From: JASGIT01 sp047601665
GTDB taxonomy: Bacteria > Pseudomonadota > Gammaproteobacteria > Burkholderiales > Burkholderiaceae_C
DNA length: 64,000 nt
Reading direction: 5' to 3'
Assembly: GCA_047601665.1 (NCBI GenBank)
Contig: JASGIT010000001.1
Coordinates: 744,001 to 808,000 of the forward strand
The translations under genes were made by a program, and so were the position numbers. The stretch's first letter is position 1. Every line of letters begins with the position of its first letter. Positions 17,378 to 24,888 of the stretch are shown here, piece after piece. The notes beneath the pieces were generated by a model, which was given only the letters and a program-made list of their open reading frames with translations, ran no database searches and was not told where the DNA came from.

Positions 17378-18069
17378 TTCTTCTTTCCTTGGCTGGCCTT
17401 GCGCTGGGCCTCGATCTCGTCGGCGTCGAGGTAGCGGAAGGTGCGGGCCGTGGCGTCCAGGGCCAGCGTGTCGCCAGCGGCGTCCTTGCCCGTGGCCGGC
17501 GCGATGGCGATGTTGTTCAGCGTGACGATGCGCGAGAGGTGCGCCACGTCGGACGCGAACGCGCCGATGTCGTGGTACTTGCCCGTGACACGCACGGCAA
17601 TGGGCAGCTCGGCGTAATAGTCCTTCACCGCCACCTGGCCGGGGCGGAACAGCTCGAACTGCAGGCTGCGGCCCAGGCCCGCCTGGTTGATGTCGGACAG
17701 CAGCGCCGCCATCTCGGCCTTGCTCGGCAGTTGCTTTTCGAGCTGGATCACGTATTGCTGGATCTGCTCGCGCTGCTTTTTCAGCAGGTCCAGGCTCACG
17801 GCCTTCTGCAGCTTCTTCTGGTAGTCCTGGCGCAGCGTCACTTCCTTGGCGCGCTCGGCGTCGAGTTCGTCCTGGTAGTCGGTGAGCTTGACGAACCACA
17901 GCACCGCCACCACGGCGGCGGCGATGAAGGCGCACAGCAGCGCGCGCGGCGCCGCCGGCCAGAGCGACGGGTCTTTGGGGTCGAGGTTGGAGAATTGCCG
18001 CCGCAGCTGCTGCTGCAGCGCCGCGAAGTCCACCGAGGCGGCTTTGGTCTTGGTCTTTTTCTTCGCCAT
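17374..18069 (-). CDS. pilO: Type IV pilus inner-membrane protein PilO
   Basis: A 231-residue bitopic protein: Lys-rich cytoplasmic N-terminus (KKKTKTK), one membrane segment near residues 45-65 (LLCAFIAAAVVAVLWFVK), a coiled coil (about 70-115, rich in E/K/Q) and a periplasmic ferredoxin-like domain. It pairs with PilN in the alignment complex. Its stop codon overlaps the pilP start, and its start lies 3 bp after the pilN stop. Confidence 0.95.
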   Translation of the reverse strand: MAKKKTKTKAASVDFAALQQQLRRQFSNLDPKDPSLWPAAPRALLCAFIAAAVVAVLWFVKLTDYQDELDAERAKEVTLRQDYQKKLQKAVSLDLLKKQREQIQQYVIQLEKQLPSKAEMAALLSDINQAGLGRSLQFELFRPGQVAVKDYYAELPIAVRVTGKYHDIGAFASDVAHLSRIVTLNNIAIAPATGKDAAGDTLALDATARTFRYLDADEIEAQRKASQGKKK

Positions 18070-18072
18070 GGC

Positions 18073-18687
18073 TTATCCCTTGGCGCCGCTGGCCGCGCTG
18101 GCGCCCGACATGGCCTTTTGCGCCTCGCTAGTGCGCACCAGGCGGAAGCGCAGGTTGAACGACGCCGCGGGGCGCGATTCGCGCGGCGACAGCTGCACCT
18201 TGGCCGCCACGATTTCGGCCAGCTCGGGCTTGGAGAACCAGGGCGTGTTGTCGGCCAGGTTGCGCAGCAGCTCCGACACGCGCTCCTGCGACTGCGCCAT
18301 GCCCTGTATGGTGACCACCTGGTCCACCTGTTTGAGGCTGGTGATGTAGACGCCGTCCGGCAGCTGCCGGGCCAGCTGGTTGAGCAGGTGCACGGGCAGG
18401 TTGCGGTCTTGCTGCAGGTCTTCCACGGCCTGCTGGCGCGCGCGCAGGGCGGTGATCTCTTGTTCGATGGAGGCGATTTCCTTGATCTGCCCTTCCAGCA
18501 CCTTGATTTCGGACTGCAGGAAGCCGTTGCGCGCCTGCTGGTCTTCGATCATGTTCTGGAACCACCAGTACACGGCCCCGGCAATCAGCAGCCCGAGCAG
18601 GAGGGAGCCGAACATGGTCGCCTGGAACGCCTCTTTGCGGCGTTTGCGCGCCGCCTCGCGGTGCGGCAGGAGGTTGATCAGGATCAC
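18073..18687 (-). CDS. pilN: Type IV pilus inner-membrane protein PilN
   Basis: A 204-residue bitopic protein. The start is GTG at 18687, giving VILINLLPHREAARKRRKE, the conserved INLLPYR-type cytoplasmic motif that docks into PilM. One membrane segment follows (about 25-45), then a coiled coil and a periplasmic domain. The GTG overlaps the pilM stop codon (GTGA). A longer in-frame start upstream was rejected because it would lie within pilM and lacks homology. Confidence 0.95.
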   Translation of the reverse strand: MILINLLPHREAARKRRKEAFQATMFGSLLLGLLIAGAVYWWFQNMIEDQQARNGFLQSEIKVLEGQIKEIASIEQEITALRARQQAVEDLQQDRNLPVHLLNQLARQLPDGVYITSLKQVDQVVTIQGMAQSQERVSELLRNLADNTPWFSKPELAEIVAAKVQLSPRESRPAASFNLRFRLVRTSEAQKAMSGASAASGAKG

Positions 18688-19763
18688 TGCAGGAACCTCC
18701 GCATCGCCAGCCCGCAGGAGGTGAGGTAGGACGGCGCCTCGCGCACCATCTTCTTGAGCCGCACGGCGCTGCCGATTTCCATGCCGTCGAACGGATTGAT
18801 GGTGCTGCACGCGAAGCCGGTGTGCGCGGTCACGGCCTCGGTCAGCCCCGGCAGCGGCGCGGAACCGCCCGCGAGCATGATGTGGTCGACGCGGTGGTAG
18901 GGCGTGCTGGTGAAGAAGAATTGCAGCGCGCGGCCGATTTCCTGCGCCAGGCTGTCGACGAAGGGGCGCAGCACGGCGGACTGGTAGTCGTCGGGCAGGT
19001 CGCCGTTGCGCTTCTTGGACTCGGCCTCTTCCGCCGAGAAGCCGTACTGGCGCACGATCAGTTGCGTGAGCTGCGCGCCGCCAAACGCCTGATCGCGGTC
19101 GTACAGCACCTCTTCGTTGCGGATGACCTGCATACTGGTGGTCAGCGCGCCCACTTCGAACAGCGCCACCATCGCGTCCACGCCCTTTTTCGGCAGCGTC
19201 TCGATGATGCGGCCCGCCGCCAGGCGCGAGGCGTTGGATTCAATATCGACCACCACGGGCTTGAGGCCCGCCGCCTCGGCCAGGCCCTGGCGGTCCTGCA
19301 CCTTTTCGCGGCGCGACGCGGCGATGAGCACGTCCACGTCGCCGGGGGAATTCCGGGTGGGGCCGATGATGCAGAAGTCCAGGCTCACTTCGTCCAGCGA
19401 AAACGGGATGTACTGGTTGGCCTCGGACTCGACCTGCACCTCGAGCTCCTGCTCGCTCATGCCCCCGGGCAGCGCGATGCGTTTGGTGATGACGGCGGAC
19501 GACGGCAGCGCCAGCGCCACGTTCCTGGCGCGCGTGCCGCTTTTCTTGACCACGCGGCGCAGCGCTTCGGCCACTTCGTCGAACTTTTCGATGTTGCCAT
19601 CGGTGATCCAGCCCTGCTCCAGCGGCTCGATGGCGCAGCGCTCCAGCACCAGGGCCCCCGCCTTGTCGCGCCCCAACTCGACCAGCTTGACACTGGAGGA
19701 ACTGATGTCGATACCCAGCAAAGGCGCTGGCTGGCGACTGAACAATGACCCCCATGCGACCAA
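18684..19763 (-). CDS. pilM: Type IV pilus assembly protein PilM
   Basis: A 359-residue actin-like cytoplasmic ATP-binding protein. LLGIDISSSSVKLVELG near the N-terminus is phosphate-1 and AGGSAPLPGLTEAV near residue 300 the adenosine motif. The start is probably TTG at 19763: GGAGG lies 8 bp upstream and the product begins (M)VAWGSLFSRQ, near the family start. An ATG at 19811 would add 16 residues without a good ribosome site. First gene of the pilMNOPQ operon, all joined by start-stop overlaps; divergent from mrcA. Confidence 0.93.
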   Translation of the reverse strand: MVAWGSLFSRQPAPLLGIDISSSSVKLVELGRDKAGALVLERCAIEPLEQGWITDGNIEKFDEVAEALRRVVKKSGTRARNVALALPSSAVITKRIALPGGMSEQELEVQVESEANQYIPFSLDEVSLDFCIIGPTRNSPGDVDVLIAASRREKVQDRQGLAEAAGLKPVVVDIESNASRLAAGRIIETLPKKGVDAMVALFEVGALTTSMQVIRNEEVLYDRDQAFGGAQLTQLIVRQYGFSAEEAESKKRNGDLPDDYQSAVLRPFVDSLAQEIGRALQFFFTSTPYHRVDHIMLAGGSAPLPGLTEAVTAHTGFACSTINPFDGMEIGSAVRLKKMVREAPSYLTSCGLAMRRFLQ

Positions 19764-19995
19764 GATGGAACCCTCCGGAATGTGCGCCGACGGCGCAACA
19801 TTAGTTAACAATTCACATGAATGCTAGCAGTAAGGTTCTTATCCCGCCAAGGTTTTTCCCCCTTCGGGCGGGCCGGGGCGTTGTCAAAAGCAGACACGGG
19901 TTTTACCCAGGCTTTGCCCCGCTGAAGCAGGCCGGGGCATGAAGCGCCGGAGGGGCGCATTTCTATAATGCCTGTCCCGTTTTGCCTGGAGCGAT
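19764..19995. promoter_or_regulatory. Divergent pilM-mrcA intergenic region with a candidate mrcA promoter
   Basis: A perfect TATAAT (19964-19969) lies 26 bp before the mrcA start; no good -35 box is visible at the usual spacing. The region also holds two imperfect direct copies ending in GGCCGGGGC (about 19850-19880 and 19910-19940) and a GGGT-TTT-ACCC palindrome near 19899. The pilM promoter on the other strand was not resolved. Confidence 0.5.
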
Positions 19996-22395
19996 ATGCC
20001 CGCGTCCCCTCCCAACGAGAAGAAAGACACCTCCCCGCGCGCGCGTCCCGCACGCTATGGCGTGGGGATGCACTGGTTTCCGAAGGCCCTGCTATGGCTG
20101 GGCGGCCTGGCCGTGGCGGGTGCGCTGGCGCTGGCGCTGGTGATCGCGGTGGCGCTGGCCATGGCCTACCCCAACCTGCCGGACGTTTCGGACCTGGCCG
20201 ACTACCAGCCCAAGCTGCCGCTGCGCGTGTATTCGACCGAAGGCGCCCTGCTGGGCGAGTTCGGCGAGGAGCGGCGCACGCTCACGCCGATCCAGGACAT
20301 TCCGCAGGTGATGAAGAACGCGGTGCTGGCCATCGAGGACGCGCGCTTCTTCGAGCATGGCGGCGTGGACTACAAGGGCATGTTGCGCGCCGCGCTGGCC
20401 AACCTGGGGCGGGTGAAGAGCCAGGGCGCCTCCACCATCACCATGCAGGTGGCGCGCAATGTGTATTTGTCGTCCGAAAAGACTTTCACGCGCAAGATTT
20501 ACGAAATCCTGCTGACTTTCAAACTCGAGCATTTGCTGACCAAAAACCAGATTCTCGAGATTTACATGAACCAGATTTACCTGGGTAATCGCGCCTATGG
20601 TTTTGCGGCGGCGTCCGAGGCCTATTTCGGCAAGCCGCTCAAATCGATTTCGATTGCCGAGGCGGCCATGCTCGCGGGCCTGCCCAAGGCCCCCTCGGCC
20701 TACAACCCGATCAGCAACCCCAAGCGCGCCCGCATCCGCCAGCTCTACATCATCGACCGAATGCAGGAGAACGGCTTCATCACCGCGCAGGAGGCCGCCG
20801 CCGCCAAGCAGGAAGACCTGAAGATCCGCACCGGCAGCACCAACACCCGCGTGCACGCCGAATACGTGGCCGAAATGGCCCGCCAGCTGATCTTCGCGCA
20901 GTACGGCGCGGAGGCGTACACACGCGGCATCAACGTCTACACCACGCTGAACGCGGGCGAACAGGACACGGCCTACGCCGCGCTGCGCAAAGGCATCATG
21001 GACTACGAGCGCCGCCAGCAGTACCGCGGCCCCGAGAAGTTCGTGGCCCTGCCCAGCGCGAAGGACGACGTGGAGGACGCCATCGACGACGCGCTCGCCA
21101 ACCACCCCGACAACGGCGATCTGCTCTCCGCCGTGGTGCTCGAAGCCGGCCCGCGCAAGATCGTGGCCGCGCGCGCCGACGGCGACCAGATCGAAATCAC
21201 GGGCGACGGCCTCAGGCCCGCGCAGTCGGGCCTCTCCGACAAGGCGCCGCCCAACATCAAGATCCGCCGCGGCGCGGTCATTCGCGTGATGCACACGCCC
21301 AAGAACACCTGGGAGATCACGCAGCTGCCGCAGGTGGAAGGGGCCTTCGTCGCCATCGACCCGCGCACCGGGGCCATCCGCTCGCTGGTGGGCGGCTTCG
21401 ACTTCGACAAGAACAAGTTCAACCACGTGACGCAGGCGTGGCGCCAGCCGGGGTCGAGCTTCAAGCCCTTCATCTACTCGGCGGCGCTCGAAAAAGGCTT
21501 CACCCCCGCCACCGTGGTGAACGACGCGCCCATCTTCTTCGACGGCGGCGCCACCGGCAGCCAGGCCTGGGAGCCCAAGAACTTCGACGGCCGGTACGAC
21601 GGCCCCATGACCCTGCGCACGGCCCTGGCCAAGTCGAAGAACATGGTGTCCATCCGCATCCTGCAGTCCATCGGGCCGAAATACGCGCAGGAGTGGGCCA
21701 CGCGCTTCGGCTTCGACGCGGACAAGCACCCGGCCTACCTCACGATGGCGCTGGGCGCGGGCTCGGTCACGCCCATGCAGATGGCGGCGGCGTACTCGGT
21801 GTTCGCCAACGGCGGCTACCGCGTGAACCCCTGGCTGATCGCCCGCGTGACGGACCACAAGGGCCGCATCCTGTCCGAGTTCACCCCGCCGCCGCTGCAG
21901 GATCTGCCCCGCGCCATCGACGCGCGCAACGCCTTCGTGATGGACAGCCTGCTCAACGAGGTGACGCGCAGCGGCACCGCCGCGCGCGCGCAGGCCACGC
22001 TCAAGCGGCCCGACCTGTACGCCAAGACGGGCACGACCAACGATGCGATGGATGCGTGGATCGCGGGCTTCCAGCCCACGCTCACGGCCATTTCCTGGAT
22101 CGGCTACGACACGCCGCGCAGCCTGGGCCAGCGCGAGACGGGCGGCGGGCTGGCGCTGCCGGTGTGGATCGACTTCATGTCCAAGGCGCTCAAGGGCGTG
22201 CCCGTGGCCGAATACCCCGTGCCGCCGGGCGTGACCAACGTGGGCGGCGACTGGTTCTACGACGAGTACGCGCGCAACGCGGCCTCGCCCGCCGGGCTGC
22301 AAAACGGCCCGCTGGGCGGTGCGCCGGGCACGGCCCCCGCCGCGCCGCCGCCGGCCGAGGAGCGCAACCGCATCCTCGACATGTTCAGGAATTGA
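19996..22395 (+). CDS. mrcA: Penicillin-binding protein 1A (bifunctional class A PBP)
   Basis: A 799-residue bifunctional peptidoglycan synthase. A single N-terminal membrane anchor (about 25-55) is followed by the GT51 glycosyltransferase domain with its catalytic region EDARFFEHGGVDYKG and NIYLG-type motif (NQIYLGNRAYGF), an OB-like insert, and the transpeptidase domain with SxxK (GSSFKPF), SKN (KSKNMVS) and KTG (AKTGTTNDAMDAW). It ends in a Pro/Ala-rich tail. The start follows CTGGAGCGAT. Divergent from pilM, as is usual in beta- and gammaproteobacteria. Its last 11 bases overlap the convergent cyaY gene. Confidence 0.97.
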   Translation: MPASPPNEKKDTSPRARPARYGVGMHWFPKALLWLGGLAVAGALALALVIAVALAMAYPNLPDVSDLADYQPKLPLRVYSTEGALLGEFGEERRTLTPIQDIPQVMKNAVLAIEDARFFEHGGVDYKGMLRAALANLGRVKSQGASTITMQVARNVYLSSEKTFTRKIYEILLTFKLEHLLTKNQILEIYMNQIYLGNRAYGFAAASEAYFGKPLKSISIAEAAMLAGLPKAPSAYNPISNPKRARIRQLYIIDRMQENGFITAQEAAAAKQEDLKIRTGSTNTRVHAEYVAEMARQLIFAQYGAEAYTRGINVYTTLNAGEQDTAYAALRKGIMDYERRQQYRGPEKFVALPSAKDDVEDAIDDALANHPDNGDLLSAVVLEAGPRKIVAARADGDQIEITGDGLRPAQSGLSDKAPPNIKIRRGAVIRVMHTPKNTWEITQLPQVEGAFVAIDPRTGAIRSLVGGFDFDKNKFNHVTQAWRQPGSSFKPFIYSAALEKGFTPATVVNDAPIFFDGGATGSQAWEPKNFDGRYDGPMTLRTALAKSKNMVSIRILQSIGPKYAQEWATRFGFDADKHPAYLTMALGAGSVTPMQMAAAYSVFANGGYRVNPWLIARVTDHKGRILSEFTPPPLQDLPRAIDARNAFVMDSLLNEVTRSGTAARAQATLKRPDLYAKTGTTNDAMDAWIAGFQPTLTAISWIGYDTPRSLGQRETGGGLALPVWIDFMSKALKGVPVAEYPVPPGVTNVGGDWFYDEYARNAASPAGLQNGPLGGAPGTAPAAPPPAEERNRILDMFRN

Positions 22396-22714
22396 ACGCG
22401 AGCGGCAGGCCCGCCTGCTCGCTCGCGCAGCGGCTCAGGTGGGCGAAGAACTCGCCCGCGCCCTTGGTGTCCATCCAGGCCGCGCCGTCGAAGCGGTAGT
22501 GGAAGCCCCCGGCGCGCGCGGCCATCCAGACCTCGTGCAGCGGCTTTTGCAGGTTGATGACGATCTGGCTGCGGTTGCGGAACGTAAGCGTGACCATGCC
22601 ACCCGAGCGCTGGGCATCGAGGTCGGCCTCGGTTTCGTCGTTGAGGCGGTCGCAGCCCTGCTCCACCGCCAGCAGCAGGCGTTCGGCGCGGTCTTGGAAT
22701 TCGAGGTCGGTCAT
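22385..22714 (-). CDS. cyaY: Iron-sulfur cluster assembly protein CyaY (frataxin)
   Basis: A 109-residue frataxin homologue that modulates iron supply and cysteine desulfurase activity in Fe-S cluster assembly. The start (MTDLEFQDRAE) gives the family N-terminus with an acidic first helix (E/D residues up to about 45), followed by the beta-sheet TLTFRNRSQIVINLQKPLHEVW. It ends 11 bases inside the mrcA 3' end (convergent overlap). A divergent lptM start lies 15 bp from its own start, so the promoters must overlap. Confidence 0.94.
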   Translation of the reverse strand: MTDLEFQDRAERLLLAVEQGCDRLNDETEADLDAQRSGGMVTLTFRNRSQIVINLQKPLHEVWMAARAGGFHYRFDGAAWMDTKGAGEFFAHLSRCASEQAGLPLAFNS

Positions 22715-22729
22715 TACAATTCTTAGAGT

Positions 22730-22933
22730 ATGTTGAAAGCCTCCCAAATTCTAGTCACGGCATTAGCCCTTGCTGCGGTCGTGGGCTGCGGACAAAAGGG
22801 CCCGCTGTACCTGCCGAACGAGCCCGCCGCCCAGGGCCGTGCCACGCTGCCGCAGACGCTCGACCCGAGCCGCTCCGCGCCCGCGCCAGTCGTCCCTGCC
22901 GCCCCCGCTTCCGCCGCCTCCACTTCCCAATGA
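22730..22933 (+). CDS. lptM: LPS translocon maturation lipoprotein LptM (YifL-like)
   Basis: A 67-residue lipoprotein with signal peptide and lipobox VVGC (Cys20) directly followed by the conserved GQKGPLYLP motif of the YifL/LptM family, then a Pro/Ala/Ser-rich tail. In enterics this lipoprotein assists disulfide maturation of the LptD-LptE translocon. It starts a two-gene unit with lysA and overlaps lysA by 4 bases, the common proteobacterial order (cyaY - lptM - lysA). Confidence 0.92.
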   Translation: MLKASQILVTALALAAVVGCGQKGPLYLPNEPAAQGRATLPQTLDPSRSAPAPVVPAAPASAASTSQ

Positions 22934-24204
22934 GCATGACCCTGCCCGGCCACCCCCACGTCGCCTACCGCGGCGCAGATTTGTACATTGAAGACGTGCG
23001 CCTTGCCGACCTGGCAGCGGCGCACGGCACGCCGCTGTACGTGTATTCCACCGCCGCGATGCTGGATGCGCTCGCGGCCTACCAGCGCGGCTTCGCGGGC
23101 CGCAAGGTGCAGATCTGCTATGCGATGAAGGCCAATGCCTCGCTGGCCGTGCTGCAGCTGTTCGCGCGCGCGGGCTGCGGGTTCGACATCGTTTCGGGCG
23201 GCGAGCTCGCGCGCGTGCTCGCGGCGGGCGGTGATGCGGCCAAGGTGATCTTCTCGGGCGTGGGCAAGACGCGCGCCGAGATGCGCCAGGCGCTGGCCGC
23301 CGGCATCGGCTGCTTCAACGTGGAGAGCGAGGCCGAGCTCGAAGTGCTGAGCGAAGTCGCGCAGCAGGCGGGCCGCACGGCGAACGTGAGCATCCGCGTG
23401 AACCCCAACGTGGACGCCAAGACGCACCCCTACATCTCCACCGGCCTCAAGGGCAACAAGTTCGGCGTGGCGCACGAGCGCACGCTGGCCACGTACCAGC
23501 GCGCCGCCGCGCTGCCGGGGCTGCGCGTGGCGGGCATCGACTGCCACATCGGCTCGCAGATCACCGAGGTCGGCCCGTACCTGGACGCGGTGGACCGCGT
23601 GCTCGACCTGGTGCAGCAGATCGAGGCGGCGGGCATCGCCATCCACCACATCGACTTCGGCGGCGGCCTGGGCATCGACTACAACGGCGATACGCCGCCC
23701 GCCGCCGACGCGCTGTGGGCGCAATTGTTCGAGCGGCTGGACGCGCGCGGCTTCGGCGACCGCCAGTTCATGATCGAGCCGGGCCGCTCGCTGGTGGGCA
23801 ACGCGGGCGTGTGCCTGATGGAGGTGCTCTACCTCAAGCCCGGCGAGCAGAAGAACTTCTGCGTCGTCGATGCCGCCATGAACGACCTGCCGCGCCCGGC
23901 CATGTACCAGGCGTTCCACGGCATCGTGCCGCTGACCCAGAGCAGCACGCCCGCCGCCACCTACGACGTGGTCGGCCCCATCTGCGAAAGCGGCGACTGG
24001 CTGGGCCGGGACCGAGCGCTGGCCGTGCACAGCGGCGACTGGCTGGCCATGCTGTCCGCCGGCGCGTACTGCGCGTCGATGGCGAGCAACTACAACACGC
24101 GCGGCCGCGCCGCCGAGGTGCTGGTGAGCGGCCCGGCGGCACACGTGATCCGCGAGCGCGAAAGCGTGGAGGACACCTTCCGGGCCGAAAAGCTGCTGCC
24201 CTGA
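22930..24204 (+). CDS. lysA: Diaminopimelate decarboxylase
   Basis: A 424-residue PLP enzyme making lysine from meso-diaminopimelate, the last step of lysine synthesis. PLP-binding Lys67 lies in CYAMKAN; the glycine loop is HIDFGGGLGI and the C-terminal active-site Cys is in GPICESGDW. The start overlaps the lptM stop (ATGA). A dapF gene, often next, is not present; msrQ is convergent, with a repeat copy between them. Confidence 0.97.
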   Translation: MSMTLPGHPHVAYRGADLYIEDVRLADLAAAHGTPLYVYSTAAMLDALAAYQRGFAGRKVQICYAMKANASLAVLQLFARAGCGFDIVSGGELARVLAAGGDAAKVIFSGVGKTRAEMRQALAAGIGCFNVESEAELEVLSEVAQQAGRTANVSIRVNPNVDAKTHPYISTGLKGNKFGVAHERTLATYQRAAALPGLRVAGIDCHIGSQITEVGPYLDAVDRVLDLVQQIEAAGIAIHHIDFGGGLGIDYNGDTPPAADALWAQLFERLDARGFGDRQFMIEPGRSLVGNAGVCLMEVLYLKPGEQKNFCVVDAAMNDLPRPAMYQAFHGIVPLTQSSTPAATYDVVGPICESGDWLGRDRALAVHSGDWLAMLSAGAYCASMASNYNTRGRAAEVLVSGPAAHVIRERESVEDTFRAEKLLP

Positions 24205-24207
24205 GAA

Positions 24208-24262
24208 GTTTCAAGCCAAATCGGCTGCCAGCGCTTATCCATCAAGCGCTAGCAGCTATTTT
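24208..24262. repeat. Dispersed palindromic repeat, copy D (lysA-msrQ, codes for the msrQ C-terminus)
   Basis: Convergent junction. On the minus strand it reads ATAGCTGCTAGCGCTTG-loop-AAGCGCTGGCAGCCGATTTGGCTTGAAAC. The msrQ reading frame enters it and ends at a TGA within the left arm. The tail GATTTGGCTTGAAACT is shared with copy J, so the unit is longer than the palindrome. It may also end both transcripts. Confidence 0.85.
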
Positions 24263-24859
24263 TTTGGTAGCAAACCGCCACACCCGCCAGCCCAGCAGCA
24301 CGCCCAGGATGGCGGCATAGACCGCCACTTCGCTGAAGTTGTGCTTGCCCGCGCGCATCCAGAAGAAATGCAGCAGGGCCAGCCCCGCCACCGCGTACAC
24401 GCTGCGGTGCAGCGCCTGCCAGCGCTTGCCGCCGAGCCAGCGGATGGCACGGTTCCAGGACGTGGCCGCCATCAGCAGGAGCAGCAGCAGCGCCAGCTGG
24501 CCCACGAGGATGAAGGGCCGCTTGGGGATGTCGCGCAGGATGTCGTCCAGCTCGAAGCCCATGTCGAACCACGCATAGGCCAGCAGGTGCAGCACGGCGT
24601 AGAAGAAGACGAACAGCCCCACCATGCGCCGGAAGCGCGCGAGCTGGGGCGTGTGCGTCAGCACGCGCAGCGGCGTGATGGCCAGGGCGAGGCAGAGCAG
24701 GCGCAGCGTCCAGATGCCCAGCGCGCGCTCCAGCGCTTCGGCGGGGTTGGCGCCCAGCTGGTCGGTGGCCGCCGCAACGAAAAGCCACGCGAACGGCAGC
24801 AGGCACAGCACGAAAACCAGGGGCTTGGCCCAGGGGCGCAGCAGCAGGGGGCGGAGCAT
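24242..24859 (-). CDS. msrQ: Heme-binding membrane subunit MsrQ of the methionine sulfoxide reductase system
   Basis: A 205-residue integral membrane protein with about six hydrophobic segments and conserved heme-ligand His residues (FYAVLHLLAY, LHRSVYAVAGLALLHFFW), of the ferric-reductase-like YedZ/MsrQ family. It passes electrons from the quinone pool or flavin reductase to MsrP, which repairs oxidised periplasmic proteins. No msrP is adjacent in this window, which is unusual as msrP normally precedes msrQ. It follows the encapsulin operon by 29 bp in the same direction. Its last residues (KKIAASA) are encoded by repeat copy D. Confidence 0.9.
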   Translation of the reverse strand: MLRPLLLRPWAKPLVFVLCLLPFAWLFVAAATDQLGANPAEALERALGIWTLRLLCLALAITPLRVLTHTPQLARFRRMVGLFVFFYAVLHLLAYAWFDMGFELDDILRDIPKRPFILVGQLALLLLLLMAATSWNRAIRWLGGKRWQALHRSVYAVAGLALLHFFWMRAGKHNFSEVAVYAAILGVLLGWRVWRFATKKIAASA

Positions 24860-24888
24860 CCGTGGATCGTAGCCCAGCCCCCTTTCAC

